Shown: positions 56,241-64,000 of the stretch, one piece after another | Position numbering within the stretch: the stretch's first letter is position 1 | Layout: every line of letters starts with the position of its first letter | From: Litorivita pollutaquae | Lineage (GTDB): Bacteria; Pseudomonadota; Alphaproteobacteria; Rhodobacterales; Rhodobacteraceae | Reading direction: 5' to 3' | Assembly (NCBI RefSeq): GCF_003205515.1 | Contig: NZ_KZ826481.1 | Span: forward strand, 352,660 to 416,659 | Length of the DNA stretch: 64,000 bases | Made by a program: the position numbers and the translations under genes | The notes under the pieces: generated by a model | Told to the model about the DNA's origin: nothing | What the model saw: the letters and a program-made list of their open reading frames with translations, nothing else | Databases searched by the model: none

Positions 56241-56271
56241 AAAAAGGCCGCCCCGACGTGAGGAGCGGCCT
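56241..56271 (-). terminator. Terminator after proS
   Basis: On the minus strand AGGCCGCTCC pairs with GGGGCGGCCT (one G-T pair) around a seven-base loop, followed by TTTTT. It lies about 60 bases after the proS stop. Confidence 0.88.
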
Positions 56272-56329
56272 GTGCCGTGGATCATTTGCTATGTTTTTTT
56301 TGCGGCCATCGCCGTTTACAAGCGGCCTG

Positions 56330-57670
56330 TTACAGATGGCCAGCGTAAATCTGCACCAGCTTCTCGATCGCGGCTTCGGGCGGCATCTCTTCGCTTTCGC
56401 CGCTGCGGCGCGAGGTGAGTTCCACCACGCCGTTTTTAAGGCCGCGCGGGCCGACGGTGATCCGCCATGGCAGGCCGATCAGATCCATCGAGGCAAATTT
56501 GCCGCCTGCCCGCTCGTTGCGGTCATCATATAGCGGCTCCATCCCGTGCGCTTCCATCGCCTTATAAAGCGCCTCGCAGGCCGCATCGGCTTCGGCGTCG
56601 CCCTGTTTAAGGTTGACGATACCGGCATGGAAGGGCGTGACACCTTCGGGCCAGATGATGCCTTTGTCGTCATGGCTGGCCTCGATGATCGCGCCCAAAA
56701 GCCGGCTCACGCCGATGCCGTGGCTGCCCATATGCAGCGGCACCCGCGCGCCGTCTTCGTTTTGCACAACCGCGCCCATTTTCTCGGAATACTCGGTGCC
56801 GAAATAGAAAATCTGCCCGACTTCGATACCGCGCGCGGTGCGGCGGCGTTCTTCGGGCAGCGCATTGAAGGCGGCGGCGTCGTGGGTTTCGTCCGTGCGG
56901 GCATAGCGCGAGGTAAACTCCTCCAGAACCGCAGCGCATTGCGCCTTGTCGTCGAAATCGATCTCGCGGTCACCAAAGGTCAGATCCGTCACTTCGCTGT
57001 CATAGAACACTTCGCTTTCGCCGGTGTCCGCCAGCACAAGGAATTCATGGGTGTAATCGCCGCCAATCGGGCCACTGTCGGCGCGCATCGGGATGGCTCG
57101 CAGGCCCATGCGTTCGTAGGTGCGCAGGTAGCTGACCAGATGACGGTTATAGGCGTGCAGGGCATCCTCTTTCGTCAGGTCGAAATTATAACCATCCTTC
57201 ATCAGGAATTCGCGCCCCCGCATCACGCCGAAACGGGGGCGGACCTCGTCGCGGAACTTCCATTGCACATGATAAAGCGTCAGCGGCAGCGTCTTATAGG
57301 AGGTCACGTAATTGGCGACGATATCGGTGATCATCTCCTCATTCGTGGGCCCATAAAGCATCTCGCGGTCATGCCGGTCACTGACACGCAACATCTCGGG
57401 GCCGTAAGCGTCATAGCGCCCCGATTTACGCCACAAATCCGCCGGTTGCAGCGTCGGCATCAACATCGGAATATGCCCCGCGCGGGCCTGTTCCTCATGC
57501 ACGATATTTTCGATCTTGCGCAGGACTTTGAACCCCAAAGGCAACCACGAGTAAATCCCCGCAGAGGCCTGTTTGATCATACCGGCGCGCAGCATGAGAC
57601 GGTGGCTGACGATCTGCGCCTCGGCAGGGGTTTCTTTCAAGACGGGCAGGAAATAGCGGGACAGGCGCAT
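56330..57670 (-). CDS. proS: Prolyl-tRNA synthetase (short form)
   Basis: ProRS charges tRNA-Pro. The 446-residue enzyme is the short bacterial type, lacking the editing insertion, as is typical of alphaproteobacteria: class II motif 1 near [18 protein letters not shown], motif 2 [27 protein letters not shown], the [20 protein letters not shown] motif 3, and an anticodon-binding domain at the end. ATG 57670 has CAAGGAG upstream; the longer frame at 57802 is not supported. Confidence 0.96.
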   Translation of the reverse strand: MRLSRYFLPVLKETPAEAQIVSHRLMLRAGMIKQASAGIYSWLPLGFKVLRKIENIVHEEQARAGHIPMLMPTLQPADLWRKSGRYDAYGPEMLRVSDRHDREMLYGPTNEEMITDIVANYVTSYKTLPLTLYHVQWKFRDEVRPRFGVMRGREFLMKDGYNFDLTKEDALHAYNRHLVSYLRTYERMGLRAIPMRADSGPIGGDYTHEFLVLADTGESEVFYDSEVTDLTFGDREIDFDDKAQCAAVLEEFTSRYARTDETHDAAAFNALPEERRRTARGIEVGQIFYFGTEYSEKMGAVVQNEDGARVPLHMGSHGIGVSRLLGAIIEASHDDKGIIWPEGVTPFHAGIVNLKQGDAEADAACEALYKAMEAHGMEPLYDDRNERAGGKFASMDLIGLPWRITVGPRGLKNGVVELTSRRSGESEEMPPEAAIEKLVQIYAGHL

Positions 57671-57832
57671 GGGCGCTCCTTGACGTGAAGTTGGGTTATC
57701 AAAGGGTTTAGGCGAGTGCGCCCGCGCGGGCAAGAGCGTGCGGGCGGCATATGGGCCGGCGCATATGGATGAGAACGCGGCGAAGCGGGCGCGCACGCGC
57801 ATCCAGGCCGAGTGTACGCGACAAACAGACGG

Positions 57833-58069
57833 CTACCCGAGCGAGAGCATCGACGTTCGCGGCAGACCCTTCAGGAGAGACCAGTCGTCAACCGTGGGTC
57901 TTTGACCGCGGCCTGACAGGCTTACGTTTCTTGAAAACGCTTTTCGGTGTTCGACCCAGATCGCCCTGACTTTCTTAGACGATGCGAACAGGCCATCGCC
58001 TTCGGTGATCCAATTCGTAGGATCGAACTGGCCGGAGTTTCTATGTGAAAGACGACCTTGATCAGACAT
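57833..58069 (-). pseudogene. Probable truncated gene, 78 codons, unknown family
   Basis: This frame starts at ATG 58069 with a good AGAGGT ribosome site and reads as ordinary soluble protein (SGQFDPTNWITEGDGLFASS, then a basic helix, then PTVDDWSLLKGLPRTSMLSLG). It stops abruptly in what looks like the beginning of a helix. The end resembles the N-terminal part of longer proteins in which GLPRTSMLSLGYxxE begins a HEPN-like helical bundle, but this recognition is from memory and uncertain. I therefore call it a likely 5' remnant of a lost accessory gene. It could instead be a genuine short protein. Confidence 0.4.
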
Positions 58070-58135
58070 TTAGGTGACCTCTTAACGTGTTACATTCGCG
58101 GCACCTCGCCGACGGCAATGATGCAAAACAAACGC

Positions 58136-58154
58136 GCCGAACAGACTGTTCGGC
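58136..58154. repeat. Short perfect inverted repeat
   Basis: GCCGAACA-GAC-TGTTCGGC has perfect 8-base arms and a three-base spacer, about 180 bases upstream of the AI-2E permease gene. It could be an operator; no matching regulator is nearby. The alphaproteobacterial LexA box is a direct, not inverted, repeat, so LexA is unlikely. Confidence 0.5.
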
Positions 58155-58334
58155 AGCCAACCGTCTCAAACCGCGTCAGACCCATGGCGCGTATGCTGAG
58201 CACGGATCGATCCTCAAGACAGATGCCACGAAAAGCGTCCTCGTCGCACCGCCCCCCGAAGCCAATCCCACAGCCCCTTGAAATCCCATGCTGCACGCGC
58301 AACATTACGTAGAACCGCGTGAGAGGATGAGTGT

Positions 58335-59444
58335 ATGGCTTTGCCCGTAAAAGATCAGATGAAATATTGGGGCATCGCGGCAGCGGTGTTTTTTGTGTTG
58401 ATGTGGTTTCTGGGCGATGTGATCTTGCCTTTCGTTCTGGGCGGGGCGGTGGCCTATTTCCTCGACCCGATCGCGGACCGGTTGGAGCGCGCGGGATTAT
58501 CGCGGGCGATGGCCACGGCGGTAATCACCATAGTTGCAGTGTTGATTTTCACGCTCGTGGCGCTGTTGGTGGTGCCGACGCTGATCGAACAAACCCTGTC
58601 GCTCATCGACACCGCACCCCAACTTTTCAATGACTTGCGCTCGTTTTTGACCGCGCGCTTCCCTGACATTCTGGACCAGGGATCGACGCTGCATCAATCG
58701 CTTGAGGCGATCGGCAATACCATCCAATCCAAGGGCGGTGAGGTGTTCAACACGGTGCTGACCTCGGCACTGTCGATCATCAATGTGATCATGCTGTTGG
58801 TGATCGTGCCGGTCGTGGCATTTTATTTGCTCTATGACTGGGACAATATGATGGCCAAGATCGACGAACTCTTGCCGCGCGATCACGCCCCTGTGGTGCG
58901 CAGATTGGCCCGCGATATCGACAAGACCCTGGCCGGTTTCATCCGCGGGATGGGCACGGTTTGCGTGATTTTGGGGACATATTATGCCGTAACCTTGATG
59001 CTGGTCGGGTTGCAATTCGGGCTTGTGGTCGGATCTATCGCAGGCCTCATCACCTTTATTCCCTACGTGGGCGCAGTGATCGGCGGGGCGCTGGCGATTG
59101 GTCTTGGCCTGTTCCAATTTTGGGGCGACTGGGTATCGTTGGGGTTGGTCGCGGGGATTTTCGTGCTTGGTCAGGTGATCGAGGGCAATATCCTGACACC
59201 GAAGCTGGTCGGAGATTCGGTCGGCTTGCATCCGGTCTGGCTGATTTTCGCGCTCTCGGTCTTTGGCACGCTGTTTGGCTTTGTCGGGATGTTGGTCGCG
59301 GTTCCCGTGGCTGCCGCGTTGGGCGTGATCGCGCGTTTTGCCGCTGATCAATACCGCGACAGCCTCCTCTATCAAGGCACCTCCGCGAGCACCGGCCCAA
59401 GCGCCTCTCAACGGCTGGTCGAACAGGACGCAGCCAAGAAATGA
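58335..59444 (+). CDS. AI-2E (PerM) family transporter
   Basis: The 369-residue membrane protein has seven to eight hydrophobic segments in the AI-2E/PerM layout: DVILPFVLGGAVAYFLDPIADRLER near the start, IPYVGAVIGGALAIGL in the middle and the family motif VIEGNILTPKLVGDSVGLHP near residue 290. Members include exporters and putative antiporters; the AI-2 link is a family name, not shown here. The stop overlaps the hdaA start as ATGA. Confidence 0.9.
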   Translation: MALPVKDQMKYWGIAAAVFFVLMWFLGDVILPFVLGGAVAYFLDPIADRLERAGLSRAMATAVITIVAVLIFTLVALLVVPTLIEQTLSLIDTAPQLFNDLRSFLTARFPDILDQGSTLHQSLEAIGNTIQSKGGEVFNTVLTSALSIINVIMLLVIVPVVAFYLLYDWDNMMAKIDELLPRDHAPVVRRLARDIDKTLAGFIRGMGTVCVILGTYYAVTLMLVGLQFGLVVGSIAGLITFIPYVGAVIGGALAIGLGLFQFWGDWVSLGLVAGIFVLGQVIEGNILTPKLVGDSVGLHPVWLIFALSVFGTLFGFVGMLVAVPVAAALGVIARFAADQYRDSLLYQGTSASTGPSASQRLVEQDAAKK

Positions 59445-60193
59445 CCCGCCAACTCAGCTTTGACCTGCCCAGCGTGGCCGCGCTTGGGCGGGAGGATTTT
59501 TTCGTCTCTCCGGCCAATGCCGTAGCGGTGGCAATGATTGACGCGTGGCAAACATGGGCCGGACGTAAATTGGCGCTGATCGGGCCGGAAGGGTCGGGCA
59601 AAACCCATTTGGTTCATGTCTGGGCCGAGGCGGCAGGCGCGCAGATCACCGCCGCCAGCGATTTGGCCGGGGCCGATATCCCCGCCCTCGCCCACGGCCA
59701 TATTGCGATCGAAGACATCCATGAGATCGCCGGAAATGCCGGTGCCGAAGAAGCCTTGTTCCATTTGCACAATCTGGTGCTGGCCGAGGGGCACAGCCTT
59801 TTGGTCACGGCCGACCGGCCGGCCCAGCAATGGGGGTTGTCCCTGCCGGATCTGGCCAGCCGGATGCAGGGCACGCCGGCCGCAATTCTCGAACGTCCCG
59901 ACGACCGGCTTTTGGCGGCTTTGGTGATGAAACTGTTCGCCGACCGGCAATTGTCGCCCTCGCCAAAAACCATTTCCTATCTGGCGACCCATATGGACCG
60001 CAGCTTTGCGGCAGCGCGCCAGATCGTGGCGGAAATCGACGCTGCCGCTCTGGCGGAAAATCGCCCGATCACGCGCGGGTTGGCCGCGCGCATATTGAGC
60101 GAGACGGGATTGTCCAGCCCGCCCGCCTCCTCGCCCGATGCGGGCACCGCCTCCGACAGCCGCCCGGATACAGACCTCGACGAGGCCGATTAG
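59441..60193 (+). CDS. hdaA: HdaA, DnaA-inactivating AAA+ protein
   Basis: HdaA (Hda) works with the sliding clamp to stimulate hydrolysis of DnaA-bound ATP and so limit re-initiation. The 250-residue protein has the N-terminal clamp-binding pattern RQLSFDLP (residues 3-10), the P-loop GPEGSGKTH (about 48-56), the Walker B-like HIAIEDIHE, and the DnaA-type lid ending. Its C-terminal tail is Ser/Asp/Pro-rich. Translational coupling to the AI-2E permease is a conserved alphaproteobacterial arrangement as I recall. Confidence 0.92.
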   Translation: MTRQLSFDLPSVAALGREDFFVSPANAVAVAMIDAWQTWAGRKLALIGPEGSGKTHLVHVWAEAAGAQITAASDLAGADIPALAHGHIAIEDIHEIAGNAGAEEALFHLHNLVLAEGHSLLVTADRPAQQWGLSLPDLASRMQGTPAAILERPDDRLLAALVMKLFADRQLSPSPKTISYLATHMDRSFAAARQIVAEIDAAALAENRPITRGLAARILSETGLSSPPASSPDAGTASDSRPDTDLDEAD

Positions 60194-60402
60194 TCAAGCG
60201 CGCCGGATCGGCCCAAAGGTGGGATGCCGGGGCCGGATCGCGGATCTGCCCCCGCAGCAAGCGCGCCAAGCCTTCTCTGGACATCCCAATCAATCAAGCG
60301 CAAAATCAACGTGTTGCCGCCTCCTGTCCCCGCCGGGAACCGGCGCGCAACCGCGCCCAAAACCGTCATAAAACCGTCACCCAGCCAAGCCATAAGGCCC
60401 CT

Positions 60403-62577
60403 ATGATACAAGCTGATTTCTTGAATGCGCCCTTCCCGGACGCGACTGCCCTTCCCGATCTTGACCCGACATCGCCGGGCCGGTTTTATAACCGCGAGCT
60501 CAGCTGGCTGGGCTTCAACTGGCGGGTTTTGGAAGAGGCCGAAAACCCCCGCGTGCCCTTGTTGGAGCGGTTGCGGTTTCTGTCGATTTCCGCGACCAAT
60601 CTGGACGAATTCTATACGGTGCGCGTGGCGGGGCTGCGCGAATTGGCGCGGGCGGGCAATATGACGCCCGCCTCTGACGGATTGTCGCCTGCCGAACAAT
60701 TGGTCTTGATCGACGAGGACGCCCGCGCGCTGATGGAAGCGCAGCAACGCATTTTCACCAACCTTCGTGCCGAAATGGAAGAGGCCGGTATTTCGATCCT
60801 GACCCAAGAGGATATCAGCGAGGAAGACCAAGCCTATCTGACCGAATTTTTCTTGGGCAAGGTTTTCCCGGTTCTGTCGCCTTTGGCGATTGATCCGGCG
60901 CATCCCTTCCCGTTCATTCCCAACACCGGCTATTCCTTGGCGTTGCAACTCGAGCGCGCCAGCGACAAACGCCCGCTGCAAGCATTGCTGCCGATCCCGC
61001 AGCAAATTGCGCGTTTCGTACCCATGCCATCGAACGAAGGTCAGGCCCGCTTCCTACCGCTGGAAGAACTGCTCTTGCTGCATCTGAGCAGCCTGTTCCC
61101 CGGATATAAAACCAAAGGCCATTGCACCTTTCGCGTGCTGCGTGACAGTGATCTCGAAGTCGAGGACGAGGCCGAAGATCTGGTGCGTGAATTCGAAGTC
61201 GCCCTCAAACGGCGCCGGCGCGGCGAAGTGGTGCGGATGAAAATCTCTGCCAATGCGCCCAAAGCGCTCAGCCGGGTGATCAAGGAAGAGCTGCATGTCA
61301 GCGAAGACGAGGTGGTCGATGTCGACGGGATGATCGGAATTTCCGATTTGGGCGAATTGGTGCTCGACAGCCGGCCCGATCTGTTATGGCCCAATTTCAC
61401 ACCGCGGGTGCCCGAACGGGTGCAAGATCACGATGGCGACATGTTCTCGGCGATCCGGCAAAAGGACATGCTGCTGCATCACCCATACGAGACATTCGAT
61501 ATGGTGGTGCGGTTCTTGCAACAGGCGGCGCGCGACCCGGACGTGGTGGCGATCAAGCAAACGCTTTACCGGACATCAAAACATTCGCCGATTGTCGATG
61601 CCCTGTGCGAGGCGGCCGAGGATGGCAAATCCGTCACCGCATTGGTCGAGCTGAAGGCACGCTTTGACGAGGCGGCAAATATTCGGCAATCGCGGCGGTT
61701 GGAGCGGTCCGGCGCCCATGTGGTTTACGGGTTTCTCGATCTCAAAACCCATGCGAAAATTTCCACTGTGGTCCGGCGCGAAGGCGACAACCTTGTGACC
61801 TATACCCATTATGGCACCGGCAATTACCACCCGATCACCGCGCGGATTTACACCGACCTGTCGCTGTTTACATGCAACGCCGAACTGGGCCGTGATGCGA
61901 CCAAAATGTTCAATTACCTGTCCGGCTATGTGCAACCCGAGGGATTGGAAAATCTGGCGTTTTCCCCGATCACGTTGAAACCCCGGCTTTTGGAAATGAT
62001 TGCCGCCGAGGCCAAATACGCCCGCAATGGCAAACCCGCAGAGATTTGGGCCAAGATGAATTCTTTGGTCGATCCCGAAGTGATTGATGCGCTTTACGCC
62101 GCCTCGCAAGCGGGGGTAAAGATCAGCCTCGTGATCCGCGGGATTTGCGGGCTGCGCCCCGGGATCAAAGGATTGTCCGAAAACATCCGCGTGAAATCCA
62201 TCATCGGCCGATATCTGGAACATTCGCGCATCGTCTGTTTTGGCAATGGCCACGGATTGCCGCATAAAAAGGCCCGGGTGTTTATTTCATCTGCCGATTG
62301 GATGGGACGCAACTTGAACCGCCGCGTCGAGACATTGGTAGAGATCAAAAATGACACGGTCAAAGCCCAGATCACCGAACAGGTCATGGCGGCAAATCTT
62401 GCCGATGTGGCGCAAAGCTGGGTGATGCGGCCCGACGGGCATTTCGACCGCGCCGAAATGGTCGAGGGAACATTCGCCTTCAACTGCCACCGCTTCTTTA
62501 TGGAGAACCCGTCGCTTTCCGGGCGCGGGTCGGCGGGGGCCGCAGATGTGCCAAAACTCACCCACGCGATTGATTGA
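60403..62577 (+). CDS. ppk1: Polyphosphate kinase 1
   Basis: PPK1 makes polyphosphate from ATP reversibly. The 724-residue protein has the N domain start [19 protein letters not shown], the H domain, and the catalytic C1/C2 domains with [30 protein letters not shown] and the PLD-like [11 protein letters not shown] and HYGTGNYHP motifs. It has the full family length. The open frame extends far upstream into hdaA, but [11 protein letters not shown] at ATG 60403 is the conserved start. The ribosome site is weak. Confidence 0.96.
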   Translation: MIQADFLNAPFPDATALPDLDPTSPGRFYNRELSWLGFNWRVLEEAENPRVPLLERLRFLSISATNLDEFYTVRVAGLRELARAGNMTPASDGLSPAEQLVLIDEDARALMEAQQRIFTNLRAEMEEAGISILTQEDISEEDQAYLTEFFLGKVFPVLSPLAIDPAHPFPFIPNTGYSLALQLERASDKRPLQALLPIPQQIARFVPMPSNEGQARFLPLEELLLLHLSSLFPGYKTKGHCTFRVLRDSDLEVEDEAEDLVREFEVALKRRRRGEVVRMKISANAPKALSRVIKEELHVSEDEVVDVDGMIGISDLGELVLDSRPDLLWPNFTPRVPERVQDHDGDMFSAIRQKDMLLHHPYETFDMVVRFLQQAARDPDVVAIKQTLYRTSKHSPIVDALCEAAEDGKSVTALVELKARFDEAANIRQSRRLERSGAHVVYGFLDLKTHAKISTVVRREGDNLVTYTHYGTGNYHPITARIYTDLSLFTCNAELGRDATKMFNYLSGYVQPEGLENLAFSPITLKPRLLEMIAAEAKYARNGKPAEIWAKMNSLVDPEVIDALYAASQAGVKISLVIRGICGLRPGIKGLSENIRVKSIIGRYLEHSRIVCFGNGHGLPHKKARVFISSADWMGRNLNRRVETLVEIKNDTVKAQITEQVMAANLADVAQSWVMRPDGHFDRAEMVEGTFAFNCHRFFMENPSLSGRGSAGAADVPKLTHAID

Positions 62578-62709
62578 TCTGTCGGCGGCGGCTTTGCCCT
62601 TGGCCTTGCAGCCCCGACAAAACCCCGGTGCCCTTGCGATTGACGCCCCCGCAGAGGAGCGACATAAAGGGACCGAGGCGATCCAGAGCCAAACCGATGA
62701 GGTGTGTCA

Positions 62710-64000
62710 TTGACCGCAAATTCCATCCCTGCTGCGGAGCAATCAGAAGCACGGTTCGGGAGACCGATATTTGATGACCCTTCGGCCCGCGCCCTACGCC
62801 GTGTCGGGGTTCTGGATGTGGGGTCAAACTCGGTGCGCTTGGTGGTTTTTGACGGCGCGGCGCGCTCGCCTGCGTATTTTTACAACGAAAAAATCATGTG
62901 CGGTCTGGGGCGCGGCTTGTCCGAAACCGGGCGCTTGAACCCCGAAGGCCGCGCCCGCGCCCTCAAGGCCATCGCACGGTTTCAGCTTCTGGCGCAAAGT
63001 ATGGGCACCGGCCCCCTCACCACCGCCGCCACCGCCGCCGTGCGCGAAGCCGAGGACGGGCTCGAATTTCGCGATGAGGTTGCGCGCGAAACCGGCGTCA
63101 AAATCTGGATTATCGACGGCGAAGAAGAGGCACGATTGTCCGCGCAAGGGGTATTGCTGGGCTGGCCCGGCTCCTATGGGCTTGTCTGCGACATTGGCGG
63201 CTCCTCGATGGAATTGGCCGAAATCGCGGGCGGACGCGTCGGGAAACGCGTGACCTCGCCGCTTGGACCGTTGAAGTTATCCGATGTAAAAGGCGGCAAA
63301 AAAGGCCGCAAGGCCCATATAAAAAACGTTCTGGAGGGGCTCGCCAATCGGCTTGGTCCGCAAGAGGACCGGCTTTTTCTGGTCGGGGGATCATGGCGGG
63401 CAATTGCGCGCATTGACATGGAGCGACGTGGCTATGCGCTGCATGTGCTGCATGAATACCGGATGACGGCACGGTCGGTGCGCGCCACAGCCGAATATAT
63501 TGCCCAAAGTGATCTGGACGAGTTGCGCGGGCGCTGCGGCGTATCTTCGGCGCGGATGGCCTTGGTGCCCTTGGCCATCGAAGTGCTCAAGGAGGTGGTG
63601 AAAACCTTCCGGCCCCGCGACATAGCGATTTCTTCCTACGGCATCCGCGAGGGGATGCTTTACGAACAAATGCCGCAAAAGCTGCGCGACCGGGATCCTT
63701 TGATCGAAGCCTGCCGGTTTGCCGAGGTCAAGGACGCCCGATTGCCCGGCTTTGGCAAAACCCTCTACCAATTCCTTTATCCGCTTTTCAAAGGCGCAAG
63801 TGCAGACCGCAAACGGCTGATCAAGGCGGCCTGTCTTTTGCATGATGTCAGTTGGCGCGCCCATCCCGATTACCGCGCCGAAACCTGTTTCGATTTGGCC
63901 ACGCGGGCCAACCTTGGCGGCATCAGCCATCAAGAACGGGTGTTCCTTGGCCTCGCATTGCTGCACCGGTATCGTAACAGCCGTCAGGGCACACGGTTCG
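62710..64000 (+). CDS. ppx: Exopolyphosphatase Ppx/GppA (partial, C-terminus beyond window)
   Basis: Ppx degrades polyphosphate from the ends and works opposite PPK1, or hydrolyses pppGpp. The visible 430 codons hold the N-terminal actin-like fold: GVLDVGSNSVRLVVFD, TAATAAVREAEDG, DGEEEARLSAQG and VCDIGGSSMELAEI, followed by a helical HD-like region (LLHDVSWRAHPDYR). There is no ATG; TTG 62710 with GAGG seven bases upstream is the best start, GTG 62704 an alternative. An in-frame stop at 62698 limits it further. The frame is open at the right edge. It follows ppk1 by 132 bases. Confidence 0.93.
   Translation, partial: MTANSIPAAEQSEARFGRPIFDDPSARALRRVGVLDVGSNSVRLVVFDGAARSPAYFYNEKIMCGLGRGLSETGRLNPEGRARALKAIARFQLLAQSMGTGPLTTAATAAVREAEDGLEFRDEVARETGVKIWIIDGEEEARLSAQGVLLGWPGSYGLVCDIGGSSMELAEIAGGRVGKRVTSPLGPLKLSDVKGGKKGRKAHIKNVLEGLANRLGPQEDRLFLVGGSWRAIARIDMERRGYALHVLHEYRMTARSVRATAEYIAQSDLDELRGRCGVSSARMALVPLAIEVLKEVVKTFRPRDIAISSYGIREGMLYEQMPQKLRDRDPLIEACRFAEVKDARLPGFGKTLYQFLYPLFKGASADRKRLIKAACLLHDVSWRAHPDYRAETCFDLATRANLGGISHQERVFLGLALLHRYRNSRQGTRF

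Larger units (their letters stand above)
57671..58334. other. 664-base gap between proS and the AI-2E permease
   Basis: The gap holds the truncated minus-strand frame listed below, a short perfect inverted repeat at 58136-58154, and the promoters of proS and of the AI-2E permease gene. The rest shows no recognisable coding sequence. It looks like a site where extra DNA has come and decayed, but no IS ends or att-type direct repeats are visible. Confidence 0.5.

Noticed and set aside
58136-58154. Inverted repeat considered as an SOS (LexA) box
   Set aside because: The alphaproteobacterial box is GTTC-N7-GTTC, a direct repeat; this is GAAC-N5-GTTC, inverted.

Overview
The window is a GC-rich chromosomal segment from an alphaproteobacterium, almost certainly Rhodobacteraceae (Roseobacter/Rhodobacter group). 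The evidence is the gene content and order: a polyhydroxyalkanoate block phaR-phaP-phaC/phaZ, HdaA behind an AI-2E-type permease followed by ppk1-ppx, SdhE, a short bacterial ProRS, ThyX, DUF2842 behind purA, and a gamma-glutamyl polyamine block. Most of the segment is core chromosome. No tRNA, rRNA, CRISPR array, insertion sequence or prophage was found. High GC produces many long antisense open frames, which were discarded.

Layout. 1-5.6 kb: hflK (cut by the left edge), gor and rpiA on the minus strand, then a DMT exporter whose 3' end overlaps thiamine pyrophosphokinase. 5.7-8.3 kb: an 852-residue acidic protein of unknown function. 8.4-10.7 kb: DUF2842, purA and a GNAT enzyme. 11-13.8 kb: DUF6524, secG, pyrG. 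14.4-15.2 kb: DUF1330 and TerB proteins. 15.4-21.6 kb: a probable gamma-glutamyl polyamine catabolic block (two glutamine-synthetase-like ligases, a class I amidotransferase, an FAD amine oxidase) plus a DegT-type aminotransferase. 21.6-27.2 kb: a LysR regulator and the PHA storage genes, with clear regulatory palindromes. 27.3-31.4 kb: two alpha/beta hydrolases, an M15-like protein, a VOC protein and an MFS permease. 31.6-35.5 kb: thrS, a 773-base gap, an ArsC/Spx-like protein, cspA and a small secreted protein.

35.6-40.8 kb is the most interesting part. DUF2177 is followed by a large hairpin and a small, compositionally atypical two-gene unit (a membrane protein and a 56-residue basic protein with a TTG start), located directly behind thyX. 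Divergent from thyX is a surface-lipoprotein export pair: a TbpB-like lipoprotein stop-start coupled to a Slam-type (type 11 secretion) outer-membrane protein. 41-46 kb: a MarR-type regulator, sdhE with an XRE regulator, an aspartate aminotransferase, a conserved hypothetical and a MATE exporter. 46.3-49.3 kb: a NicO-type metal exporter, DUF1007 and a delta-class carbonic anhydrase. 49.6-53.4 kb: parE and three tandem monohaem cytochromes c. 53.5-57.7 kb: lolD, lolC/E, DUF2937 and proS. 57.7-64 kb: a gap with a probable truncated gene, then the AI-2E permease, hdaA, ppk1 and the start of ppx (cut by the right edge).

The best candidates for something under-described are the TbpB-like lipoprotein/Slam pair, the two-gene unit behind thyX, the triple cytochrome array and the 852-residue protein with conserved ends and a low-complexity middle.
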